64,000 nt of DNA from Monosporascus cannonballus (Eukaryota > Ascomycota > Sordariomycetes > Xylariales), in assembly GCA_004154925.1 (NCBI GenBank), contig QJNS01000039.1:127009-191008 (forward strand). The letters run 5' to 3'. Numbering within the stretch: position 1 is the stretch's first letter; every line of letters begins with the position of its first letter. This document shows, one piece after another, positions 26,155 through 37,286 of the stretch. A program made the translations under genes and the position numbers. The notes beneath the pieces were generated by a model. That model was not told where the DNA came from and searched no databases. It worked only from the letters and a program-made list of their open reading frames with translations.

Positions 26155-27360
26155 TCAGCACCTGATTGCTTCCGCAAGTTTTCCGAACTTGAACTCTTTC
26201 CAGAACATGGAGTCCTAGGCGGATACGTTTCTCGGTCAGGGGGTATCATTCGGATTGGAAAGGCTATGCTTACCCAGAATGTCCGCGGGAGTAGTATGTC
26301 ACACCAACGAACGAGGCTCGTCTGTGCTCCATGCCAAAACCAAATTGCGGGAGAGTCCTTTAGAATCTCCTTGACCACCCCTTCGGCGTACTGGTCAGGG
26401 GTGGTTGTCTCTGCTCCTCCCCTCTCAGTACCATTTCAGAAAATAAGTCAGTTGTGGGTTTAGGGAGCGCAACTTACTCGGGGTACGATTGATATGTGCT
26501 TTGAACTCCTCCGCTAGGGGCCGATAAAGCGAGTCTTTACGCTAATCATTAGTACTCAACTCCGTAATTGATGCTACTCAGTGGTGATCCTCTGCGTACC
26601 GTGGGGGAGTTCCCTCTGAGACCTCTGATCTGTCTTGAGGATGTTCGTACTGACCTCGCCAGAGATAACGTTGACTACTCTCACTCCGAAGGGCTTCATT
26701 TCGACCCGCAAGGTATCCCCATAGTGATGGAGGGCCGCCTTGCTGGCATTGTAGCTTGCTGTCTCCGCTGCTGAGATAAAGACCCCCGCCATGTAGGAAC
26801 TGACACTTACATCCATATACATAAGGGACAATGCCACCAATCGACCCAATGTTAACAATCACCCCCTTTGCTTGTACCACCATGCGATGGAAGTGATGAA
26901 CAATCCTCATGTGGCCGAAGACGTTCACCGCGAACATTTTTTCGACCTCCCTTACATCTGTATCCGCCGCAGTCATGGTGTAGCCTATAATGATGTTCAG
27001 AGTTTTGTTGTAAATGCTTATATTGATTGCCTCCTTACAAATGCCGGCATTGTTGATGAGGACAAAAAGTCGACCCTCGGCTTCGTCTTCTATGGCTTTC
27101 CTAATCCCAATGACGTCCTCCTCTTTAGTGATGTCACAGATGAGAGCACGGGCCCCAATTTCCTCTAGATGTTGCGTATCTTCGAAGGGCAACAGAGTAG
27201 AGAAGACCTTGAATCCTAGTTGAGATGCAGTCAGTTTTCACTGTTCCGAAGGGATAGCTTCGAGGTGACCACCTTCTGCCCTCAACTTCTTTGTAAGGGC
27301 GTGTCCTATTCCACCGTTCCCACAACCAGTCACCAGGGCAAACCTAGTGTTCGATGCCAT
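26155..27360 (-). CDS. AYR1-like short-chain dehydrogenase/reductase
   Basis: Seven exons, complement(26155-26214, 26274-26410, 26478-26534, 26600-26758, 26811-26984, 27039-27215, 27273-27360), encode 283 aa. The six introns are 52-67 nt. The protein has Thr-Gly-Cys-Gly-Asn-Gly-Gly-Ile-Gly at 11-19, Asn-Asn-Ala-Gly at 84-87, Asn109, Ser136 and Tyr149-x3-Lys153. Sequence and length fit the 1-acyldihydroxyacetone-phosphate reductase (AYR1) branch of the SDR family, including a C-terminal Arg-Thr-Pro-Lys-Thr-Thr-Thr-Pro segment. In the ER-bound lipid enzyme this fold uses NADPH. In HR-PKS clusters, members of this branch act as tailoring reductases, the role inferred here. Its start is 446 bp from the divergently transcribed PKS, implying a shared promoter. 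The first donor (GTGGTC) is non-consensus. Confidence 0.9.
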
Positions 27361-27805
27361 TGGCGTCGGAATGCCTGTATCACGAATGACAGGCGATCAC
27401 GGGTCAAAGCAACAGCTTAAGGGGGATATATTATTGCTAGAAATCAAATAGTTTCATGGAATTTGTATTTTGCCTGGCCGGGCGGGTCGGATTTCTCTCT
27501 CGCACGGGGGAAGATGTGGGGCAGGGCGGGCGAAACGCAGGAGATAGATGAAAATTCGGTACCCTGGTCCCGCTGAATGTTGTAAGCGAGCCTCGTCGTC
27601 ATGCATATTGCATCTTGACCCCCTTGTCTGGGACCCAATATAGGCGAACCCGGTACCGAAGGTACTTCACTGACATAAGAACTCACCACGCCCCAAGCCT
27701 GCAACGGCGGAATGGACTATGTCAGATCAACAACTTGCTTTTCACCTGGTCTTGCCTCCAGCCATATGCCAATTTTGACAGCTGACGGACAGATCCCAAA
27801 CCAGA
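27361..27805. promoter_or_regulatory. Bidirectional promoter between AYR1-like SDR and PKS
   Basis: 445 bp separate the two divergent start codons. It contains TTCGGTACC at 27555-27563 and its exact reverse complement GGTACCGAA at 27652-27660. The second overlaps the palindrome CGGTACCG (27651-27658). CGG…CCG palindromes are the kind of site bound by Zn2Cys6 dimers, so these are candidate sites for the cluster regulator. This is inference. Confidence 0.5.
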
Positions 27806-30800
27806 ATGCCTCACCGGCTGTCCGAGTCTTCGGCTGCACGGCCAGCCACATCTTCGCCTGGCGAGCCGGGACCGTCTGCGAAGCAGCCTAGAGTCATGAC
27901 TCCAGACCCTATTGCTCTCGTCGGAATGTGTAAGACCAAATTTACCACCGGTTGTATCCAAATCCTCTAATCTACCCCGAATAGCTTGCCGCCTCCCCGG
28001 TGGTATCAACTCTAGCAGCAAGTTATGGGAGTTCTTGCTGGAGGGCAGGTCAGGGCAATGCGAAGTCCCGCTAGAAAGGTTCAATGTTGATGCCTTTTAC
28101 CACCCAAACGGTCTAGATAGGCCTGGGAGCATGACAACCAGAGGAGGCTACTTTCTACAGGAAGATCCGAGGCTATTTGATCCCGACTTTTTCAACATCA
28201 TCCCTCTAGAGGCAGCGTATATGGATCCCCAGCAACGCAAGCTACTGGAAGTTGTTTATGAGGCCTTTGAGAGCGCCGGAGCCACACTAGACGATCTTAG
28301 TGGTGCGAATGTCGGATGCTACATTGGCAATTTCACGATGGACTATCAAACCATACAGACTCGCGACCCCGAATACGTACACAGATACGTTGCCACAGGC
28401 ATGGGAACCACAATCCTCGCCAACCGTATTAGCCATGTATTCAATCTCAAGGGACCCAGGTATGGAGCACGCAACCTTGTACCGTACGGATAATAGATCT
28501 TTAGGCTCACATCGAACTCGAACACAGTTTGGTCCTCGACACTGCCTGCTCGTCCTCTCTGTATAGCCTACATGTGGCCTGCGCCGCCCTGGATAATCAA
28601 GAATGCGATGCGGCTATTGTGGCCGGCGTGAATCTGATCCAGTCCCCGGAGCAGCACATTGCCACGATGAGAGCAGGAGTTCTCTCCAAAACGTCAACCT
28701 GCCACACATTCTCCAATGAGGCCGATGGTTACGGTCGAGCAGAGGGAGTAGGCTGTCTCTACTTGAAACGCTTAAGTGACGCCATCAGGAACAACGACCC
28801 GATTCGCGCTATTATCCCGGCCACAGCGGTAAACTCGTGGGTGTTTCAACGTATATAATAAACGATCTTTACCTGAAGGGAGCACACTAACGAGGATGAG
28901 ATAGTAATGGGAGGACGCCTGGTATTACTCAGCCATCCTCAGCCGGGCAAGAGCTGGTCATCCGCAAGGCTTATCAGAAAGCTGGGTTCGACCGCACTAG
29001 GACAGCATACATAGAATGCCATGGCACGGGTACACCGGTTGGTGATCCTATCGAGGTCGAAGGTGTCTCCAGAGTCTTTGGTACGTCACTCAACCGGCCT
29101 CTGCTTATTGGCTCTGTCAAACCCAACGTAGGTCACAGTGAGGCAGCCAGCGGTATCACTGGAATCATCAAGGCCGTTTTATCCCTTGAAAATGGCAAAA
29201 TCCCAGCTACCATCGGTGTAGATACTGTCAACTCCGAGATCAAGGCTCGAGAGTGGAACGTGGAGATTGTTACGAGAACAATACCCTGGCCTGAGGTTAG
29301 CGACAATCCGTTTTTCCGAAGAACAGGTATCAACTCTTTCGGCTACGGCGGTGCGAATGCACATGCGATCCTGGAGTCAGCCCAGTATCATGTTCCGTCA
29401 CTTACCGTCCGTCGAGATTCCACACGACAAGACAGCCGTCGCCTGTACTTACTGCCAGTATCCGCCAATAATGCCACGTCGCTTGAGAACCGAGTTCGAC
29501 AACTAAATGATTTTCACTCTGACAGCGATCAGGATATAATAAATACAGCTTACACCCTCGGCGTACGGCGAACACACTTCTCAAACCGGGGCTATATCAT
29601 CGCGGAGCAAAACAGCCTCGGCCGCGCATTCAGCATGGAAAACCTCCACATGTTGCCAGAGAAGCCAAGCGAAGGCCCCAGAGAGACGATGTTCATTTTC
29701 ACTGGACAGGGGGCCCAATGGCCACAGATGGGCAAATCTCTCTACCACGAGTTTCCTATTTTCACTAGGGCTTTGAAGGAGATGGACTCAGTCCTCCGGG
29801 CACTCCCTCATGCACCGGAGTGGAGCTTGGAAGAAACTATCTTTGAACCCGAAGAAACGAGCAAGATACACGATGCTACTCGGTCCCAGCCAGTATGTAC
29901 CGCCATACAAATTGCCCTGGTGACCTTGTTGGAGTCGTGGGGCATTACACCTTCGGTAGTCGTTGGCCACTCGTCGGGTGAGATAGCCGCCGCGTACTTG
30001 ACCGGATTTCTGTCGGCCTCCCAGGCAATTACTACTGCTTATTACCGCGGCTACGTAGTCGGTGCATACGGTAGGACAGATGGTGCCATGTTAGCTGCGG
30101 GACTATCGCCCACCGACGCTGAAGCCGAAATTCAATCGGTGGACCTAAGTAACCGGGTAAAGATAGCTTGTATCAATTCGCCCGAGAACGTCACCATCTC
30201 GGGCGATAGCGATGCGATAGATCTGCTGACTAACGCTCTCGATGCGAAGAAGATCTTCGCTCGGAAACTACCCACGAACGGCAGAGCTTACCATTGCCAT
30301 CATACAGCGGAGATAGGAGGCCGGTATGAGGCACTGCTCGCTGAGAGCTTTAAGGACCTAGATGTATCCCTCGCTAGCAAATCTAACGTGCGGTGGATTT
30401 CAACGGTCACGGGCGAGGAGAGAACCGATGTACCCACAACATCCTACTGGAGGACGAATCTGGAAAGCCCGGTCATGTTCGCTGATGCCATGAGGAAAGT
30501 CTTCTCCCTGGGACATTCCCAGCTTATAGAAATCGGACCACACTCTGCGCTGCAGATGCCCATCAAACAGATACGAAGCTCTCTCGACATTCCGGAAAAC
30601 AGCACACCGTATGTGTCCGCCCTTTCGCGAAAGAAAGACGATGCCATGTCAGTGCTCGGCATGGTCGGCGATCTCTACCTGCGAGGTCTCCAGGTTTCAT
30701 GGGTCAAGGTGAACGGTCTACAGGAGCTGGGCTGGAGCAAGATGGTACCCAGAGTGCTAACGGACCTTCCCCCTTACCCGTGGACGTACGGGAAAACCTT

Positions 30801-33800
30801 GTGGCTCGAGCCGAGATCGAGCTACGAGTTTCGCAATCGCAAGTACTTACGCCATGAGCTTCTCGGCTCCCAGGTCCCCGGCGGGAACGGCATTGAAATA
30901 ATGTGGCGCAACAAGCTGAAGCTTGCCGACCTTCCGTGGTTGCCTGACCACAAACTGGAGGCGACCAGCGTGCTCCCTGGAGCTGCCTACATAGCCATGG
31001 CGGTACAGGCCGCAATGCAGGCAACTAGTCGGTCTCACAGGGATGCGGTGACTTTCCGCTTGGAGAAAGTAAGTATCTCAACAGCCTTGGCCGTAGCTGA
31101 ACAGGCAGAGGTGGAAGTCTTCACAACCCTCCGGCCAAGGGCCATCACCTCGACCACAACTTCCAAGGACTGGTATGATTTCAGCATCATGTCGTATCAA
31201 GGTGGCATGTCTACGACACACGCCACCGGGTCTGTGAGCTGTACAAACGGATCAGAGCGCGCTATCCAAAGAGAATGCACAATTTCGCAAGACCTACTAG
31301 AGCCGACCCAACCGCGTGTATGGTATTCCGTCTTCAAGAAGGTCGGTCTTAACTTCGGGCCGTGGTTTCAATCCGTGGAAGAGTTCTGCGTATCCCGTGC
31401 GAGAACCGAACAGTTATGTTCTGCCCGGCTGCCGTTGCTGCGAAGCTTGGAAGACTACGGCCTCGAGCCCGAGTACGTAGTCCACCCGATTACCCTCGAC
31501 GCTGTGGTGCAGACAGCCCTCGTGGCAACCACGTCAGGTAACGTCCAGGAGATGACGGCCAAGGTGCCTGTTAAGATCGGCGCGGTAGTTATCCGAGTGC
31601 CGCAAGGCGGTCTAGATAAATCCTTACCCTATCATGTGGATGCGAAGTCGAATACGGTCGGCTTCGGCGCTTCTAGCTTCGAAGCAGAACTGTGCAATGC
31701 TGCGGGCGAAGTCGTGTGTCAGCTACACAATGTCAAAATGGCCCCTTACAATAGCGGCGCCGCGCCGTCGCCCGCCCGCCTGAGACATCCGATGTTGCGC
31801 GTCCAGTGGAAGCCAGATCCCCATGGCCTGGGGCTGATGCCGGAGCAGAGCTTTAAGGAGTACGTAGAAGGATTCGCTGCGGAGTCAAAATCCCCAATCG
31901 CCGATAAGAGTTTGATCAAGCTCGGGGCGGCGCTGCACATCGTCACGCATAAGAATCCCGCGCTGCGGGTGCTTGAGCTTGGTAGTAACATCTACGGGAC
32001 CACGAATGCTTCCATCGACCTCATTCCCGGTTCGTCTTCACACCCGCAGGTGTTATCGTGGGCGATGGGCCACATCAACGATGATGGGGAGCTTCACGCG
32101 GCGCTCGTAGACCTTGATGAGAAACTCAATGGCCCGATAATAAACCCCGCGCGGCTTGAGGGAGAACAATTCGACCTTGTATTCCTTCCAGCACGGGAGA
32201 TCACTGATGTATATTGCGCTCAGAGGATTTCGGCCTTGAAAAGGCTTCTCGCACCTGGCGGCTTGCTTCTGGGTTTGGCGTCCCCTGCCGAAAACTTTAC
32301 GGACGAGGGCTTCAACACGACTTGCGCCGACTTGGGAGATGATGGGCGCATCATCTTAGCTCAGTTACTCCGGAGTAATGATATTCTACTTGCTAATGGC
32401 GACTCTCAAACATTCATCATAGACCGATGGGATAGCGACGTAACCCGCGGCTTTGAAGCATACTTAAATGACCGTCTTAGAAGAAAGGTCCATAGGCTGT
32501 CTCTATACGACATCTCAGAAGGAAGCATCGCGCCGGGCTCGACCGTCTTCTCGTTCCTGGAAGCCGAAAAGCCGCTGCTTTCCGTTATGGACAAGGAGGA
32601 GTCTATCCGGCTCAAGAGAATTACCGATAACTCCCGCAATCTCGTCTGGGTGACATCCAGCAACTTGCTGTCGGGCTCTCGCCCCGAATTCGGTCTCGCG
32701 TTCGGACTCTCTCGCGCCGTAATGATGGAGCAGCCGTCAACGAGGTTCTACGTCTTTGACGTTGATGACATCCATCTCCAGACGGAGCGAGCCTTCGCGA
32801 ACCTCGTCTCCGTCCTCGACCAAGACCGGCGTGCAGTCGACTTCGAGTTCGTGCAGCGCAACGGCGTGGTACACGTCAGCCGATTCGTGCCCGACGAGCA
32901 GCTCAACATCGGATTCCGGCAACGCCAGGGAGACGAGGCAGTCGAGGCGCCCCTTGGAAAAGCCAAGCCCGCCCAACTCACCATCGGAGAGGCAGGGAGC
33001 TTCGATACCCTCCACTTCAAACAAATCGCATTGCCGGCGCGGCTGGGTGCCGACCACGTGCAGGTGTCGGTTACATGCGTGGGGTTGAATGCGAAGGACT
33101 ACTATGCCCTCGCCGGAAAGGTGGACACCAAGGATGCGAGCTGCACGCTCGACTTCTGCGGCGTGGTGGAGCGCGTCGGTGCTAAGGTCTCGCACCTCAG
33201 CGCAGGCGACCGCGTAGTTGTGATGGCCCCTGGCCACTTCCGGACTTCCCAAATCGTGCCCTCCTGGGCGTGCCAGAAGCTCCTCGACGGCGAGCCCTTT
33301 GACGTCATGTCCACCCTCCCGGTGGTATTTTCGACAGCACTGTACGCACTCCGAGACCGCGCCCAACTGCAGGCAGGGGAGACCGTGCTTATCCACTCCG
33401 CTACGGGGGGGGTGGGTATCGCTGCGATCCAGATCGCCCGATGGATTGGGGCGGAGGTAGGGCTTCTGAAGTAAAAGGATACGTAGACATGGGTAACGGA
33501 TTTCTGACAACTCTCTAGATCTATGCTACGGTTTCCAACGACGACAAGGTAAATTATCTCGTGGAAAACTTCCAAATTAAGAGAGAAAACATCTTCAGCT
33601 CCCGCGATACATCCTTCCTTGCGGACGTTCTCTCGGCGACTGGTGGGAGGGGCGTCGACGTGGTCTTAAACTCGCTCACCGGCGAGCTCCTGCACGCGAG
33701 TTGGAGGTGCTGCGCCTCCTTCGGCCGGTTCGTCGAGCTCGGCAAGCGCGATCTCGTCGACTTTGGGAAACTGGATATGGACGTCTTCCTCCGCAACACC

Positions 33801-35295
33801 ACATTTACCGCGTTCGACATGAGCAACATGTACTACGACGACAATGCCGCTGTCCGACTCGTATGGGCTCGGCTGCTCGCAGAGGTTGTGGATTTATTTC
33901 GCCGCGAAGTGATCTCCAGCATCAAGCCGTTGTCCGTCTTCGACGTATCCGATGTGAGGAAAGCCATGCGGTACTTCTCGTCGCGGAACCGGATGGGGAA
34001 GGTGGTCGTGACCCTCGAGAAGGAAGATTCTCGGATCCTTTTGCGGCCGATGAAATACTCAACGACATTCAGTCCAGACAAGACCTATATCATGATTGGC
34101 TGCCTCGGTGGGCTGGGGAGGAGTTTGTCCCGCTGGATGACCTTGCGGGGAGCACGCAAGTTTGTGTTCCTCGGACGATCCGGTGCTAACAAGCCGGCTG
34201 CTCGTGCACTCATGCAGGATCTGAAACTTTCCGGGTGTGAGTGCACTGTTGTCACTGGCGATGTGTGCATCAAAGCAGACGTCGAGAAGACCGTTGCTGC
34301 TGTCGAGGGCAAGATCGGCGGTGTTGTACAGGCTGCCATGGGGCTGAGCGTAAGTTCTATCCAAGACGAGATGCTACTTCGCAGTCGAATCAATTAACGA
34401 TACATAGGAAGCCCTATTCACGACGATGACGAACGAGGCATGGCACATGGGGATCGACCCGAAGGTGCACGGGACATGGCATCTCCACGAGGCAATGAGG
34501 GGGAAGGATGACCAGCTGGAGTTCTTCTTGATGACCAGCTCCGTCTCCGGGAGTGTGGGGACGGCTACGGAGTCCAACTACTGCGCGGGGAACTTCTTCC
34601 TCGACCTCTTCGCCCGCTACCGCCACTCGCTGGGCCTCCCGGCAACTACCGTCGGCCTCGGCATGATATCCGAGGTCGGCTACCTCCATGAGAACCCCGA
34701 GATCGAGCGGCTTCTCCTGCGCAAGGGGATACAGCCTATAAACGAAGACGAGATGCTGCAGATCATAGACATGGCGCTATCGAGGCGACACACAATTCCG
34801 CATGCATACGACGACCTATCTCATTCCCACATCCTGACCGGATTGGAGCTCTCTGGACTCCAAGCGCAGAAGGAGGAAGGCTTCGAGGGCGCGAATCCGA
34901 CGCTCGATGATCCTAGGGCGGCGATCCTCCGCCGGATGCTCGGAGAGGGGGCCCAGCGCCAGCTCGAGTCGCAGAACGGTGGGTTACCCGTGGACATCCT
35001 GAAGGTGATGGAGGGAGGGAGTACGCTGCGCGAGGCGACGATGGCGTACATCGCGAAGCGGTTCAGCAACCTCATCCTGCTGCCCCTAGACAGAGTCGAT
35101 CTCGGTAGGTCGCTGTCGCTCTACGGCATGGACAGCATGATTGCCGCCGAGTTTAGGTCCTGGATCTTCCAGATCTTCAAGATCGACGTGCCTTTCCTGG
35201 AGCTAATGAGCAAGAGGGTGACATTGACCATGTTGAATGAAACTATAGTACAGGCTCTCGAGCAAGACTTAGCACCGGAAACAACGATAAAATAG
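27806..35295 (+). CDS. Highly reducing polyketide synthase (KS-AT-DH-ψMT-ER-KR-ACP)
   Basis: Six exons: 27806-27929, 27985-28459, 28528-28836, 28905-33456, 33519-34349 and 34408-35295, giving 2392 aa. Introns are 55-68 nt; the third uses a GTGGGT donor. An in-frame ATG at 27896 is an alternative start. KS: Cys207 (Asp-Thr-Ala-Cys-Ser), His342 (His-Gly-Thr-Gly-Thr) and His380. AT: Gly-His-Ser659-Ser-Gly. DH: His985 with a variant motif (Ala for the usual Gly four residues on) and Asp1168. Residues about 1280-1690 hold a methyltransferase-like region whose SAM motif near 1326 is degenerate, so C-methylation is unlikely. ER: Gly-Gly-Val-Gly near 1804. KR: Gly-Cys-Leu-Gly-Gly-Leu-Gly at 2014 and Tyr2155. 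ACP: Ser2340 (Gly-Met-Asp-Ser-Met). There is no thioesterase or other release domain, so a partner must release or cyclise the chain. It is cytosolic and the core enzyme of the cluster. Confidence 0.95.
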
Positions 35296-37286
35296 AGTAG
35301 CTCTTAGAATTCTAGATTTCATCGCATCGGCCGATAAGTCTTCTGGAAACGCTATTAAATGCGGTTATGTAAATTAGTTGTGCATAGGAAAAAGGTGTGT
35401 TTCATGACCTCTTCTAAGAATCCGGGAGGTTTCCTCCAGAAAACGCGGTGATACCCCTATCCGAGGTGACAAAGGTTCGGAAAATTCTTCCCCATTTCCC
35501 CCTATCCCTCCATTATTCAACGCTTGATTTAACAGGTAAATGACCTGCTTAACAATACGATTATTCACTGATATATGTGGCCCAATAACCTATAAACAGG
35601 TGCAGGAAGTCCATAGCTTCAATGTAGCAATAATCGACACACCTGGAGATATCCATGAACCTACATTATACGTTTTCACATACAAATCCCTGCGGGATGG
35701 CCTAATCTTCCGTCCAATTTCCTACGGGTCATTTGCTGCATCTCTTTTTCACAAATTCAAGGGGAAAATACACTTATTTCCTAAAACAGGTTATGATGTA
35801 AAGAAGTGATCGCAACGTTGCAGGTGGAGGGAACTGAGAGTATGGGGGCACAACAGTAATAGAAAGGGGAACGGCAGATCGGAGCAGCACAGCGCTTGTT
35901 CTGATCCGTTCCACTGCGGCAAGCCAACTCTGTCAACTCCATCCACAATCCTCCTCCCTACCGAACTCCCCCAATGTCTAATCTGGTTTCTATTTGCCTC
36001 GGCATAGAAGGAGTAGCGATTAATGCATAACGGAGCAGAGGCCAGACTTGACATCCTGCGGTCGGCGCAACAGGTCTAGAACGACCGACTGACACCCTGC
36101 CCCCCTGCCGCCATCTTTCGCGGGCGCGATGACAAGGCCTCCAAACAATTCCGCCACCATTCAACCTCGGGGTCTGAGACAGGAGTGGTGCATAACATTG
36201 TTAGGTTATTAAAGTGCTACCCCTATTGCTACCTTCCAATTCCTTCGCAGCTCGTTCGGGGCACTGCTGCCCCCATTGGTCGCACTGTATTATCAGGTTC
36301 GCTTATCCCAAACTAGTAATTGTCCGAGGAAATGTCACCGAGCAATTTTGAACGCTTTCTGCTTTCTATCGTGATTATTATATCACAGCGGCAACGGGAA
36401 CTGCGACGTCGTCGGTAGGTAAGACGTCTCCCCTCCCCTCAAACGGTGGCTCTTCCCGCTTCCGGATGGTTAGGGGGAGGGGAAATCCCTTAAGACATTG
36501 GCGAATCGGAGAGACGACGAGACACGAGACAAGACGAGAAATCCTCGAGTTGTTATTCTCCTGACGAAGGTACAGTTGTCCATCCATACCCGCAGGAAAT
36601 GCAACGCTACCCGCTCTCCGGTTGGTTCCCACTGATCAGGTGGCGGATTCGACAGCTCTGAGCATATTATATATGCTCTTACGTCAGATCTAGTATGACA
36701 TCCAGAAAGGTGTGCACTATGTGCTATGCAGCGTCGGGGTACGACTTCTGTAAAAGTGACAAGTTGCTTTTCAAGTAACACCCACCACTGGGACCGTTCC
36801 AGGGATTTCATCCAATCGTCGCATCTTCGACTCCAGAGTAATATTGTGAGATTTAAGACCTGATAGTGTCCCACCATAGTGAGGGGCCTCACATTTTTCG
36901 GCACTTCAGGATCTGACAAATATGCCGAGTCGCACCCTGCCGCCGCTCTCAACACATCTGCAAGGGGGGTGACAAGGTGCCAGAAGACAAATTCTCGATA
37001 GCTCCATTCATTACCTTAATGGAAGGAAGGTCCCGCTGCACGCAGCATGAACGGATCAGATTGGTCGGCTTAAAGCCCTGATTCAGCACATACCAAGTCC
37101 GATGTATCAGACTCCTAACAGATATCTCGATGATGACAGTCGTCTCTCCGTAAGCCCGTAAGCGCCATCGTGCAAGATCATCGGGGGTTTCTTTTTCTTC
37201 TTATCATCCGAGGGGTTTTGTAGACTCATCTCATCTTTAAAACTTTAATTGTACGGCGCCGTACCAGTACGCGACGCACTGCCGCC
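35296..37286. other. Intergenic region downstream of PKS
   Basis: About 2 kb of normal base composition. A plus-strand frame at 35540-35809 (89 codons) and a minus-strand frame at 36470-36955 (161 codons) show no recognisable domain or splice structure. I see no convincing gene. The last part is the promoter of the rhodopsin-like gene. Confidence 0.4.
37251..37264. promoter_or_regulatory. 14-bp perfect palindrome in promoter of the 7TM gene
   Basis: GTACGGCGCCGTAC lies 22 bp before the ATG at 37287. It contains CGGCGCCG, a CGG-N2-CCG arrangement like the CGGTACCG in the PKS/SDR promoter. It is a candidate binding site for a Zn2Cys6 regulator, but could also be chance. Confidence 0.35.

Noticed and set aside
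28905..33456. PKS read as starting at 29260
   Set aside because: That position is a GTG inside exon 4; the KS domain extends upstream across three introns to an ATG at 27806.
32737..33510. 257-codon minus-strand frame opposite the PKS ER domain
   Set aside because: A shadow of the GC-rich PKS coding strand; low-complexity, charged composition and no domain.
35540..35809. 89-codon frame downstream of the PKS
   Set aside because: Composition is protein-like but I recognise no motif and cannot support a gene.
36470..36955. 161-codon minus-strand frame between the PKS and 7TM genes
   Set aside because: No family resemblance and no introns or start context; could be chance.
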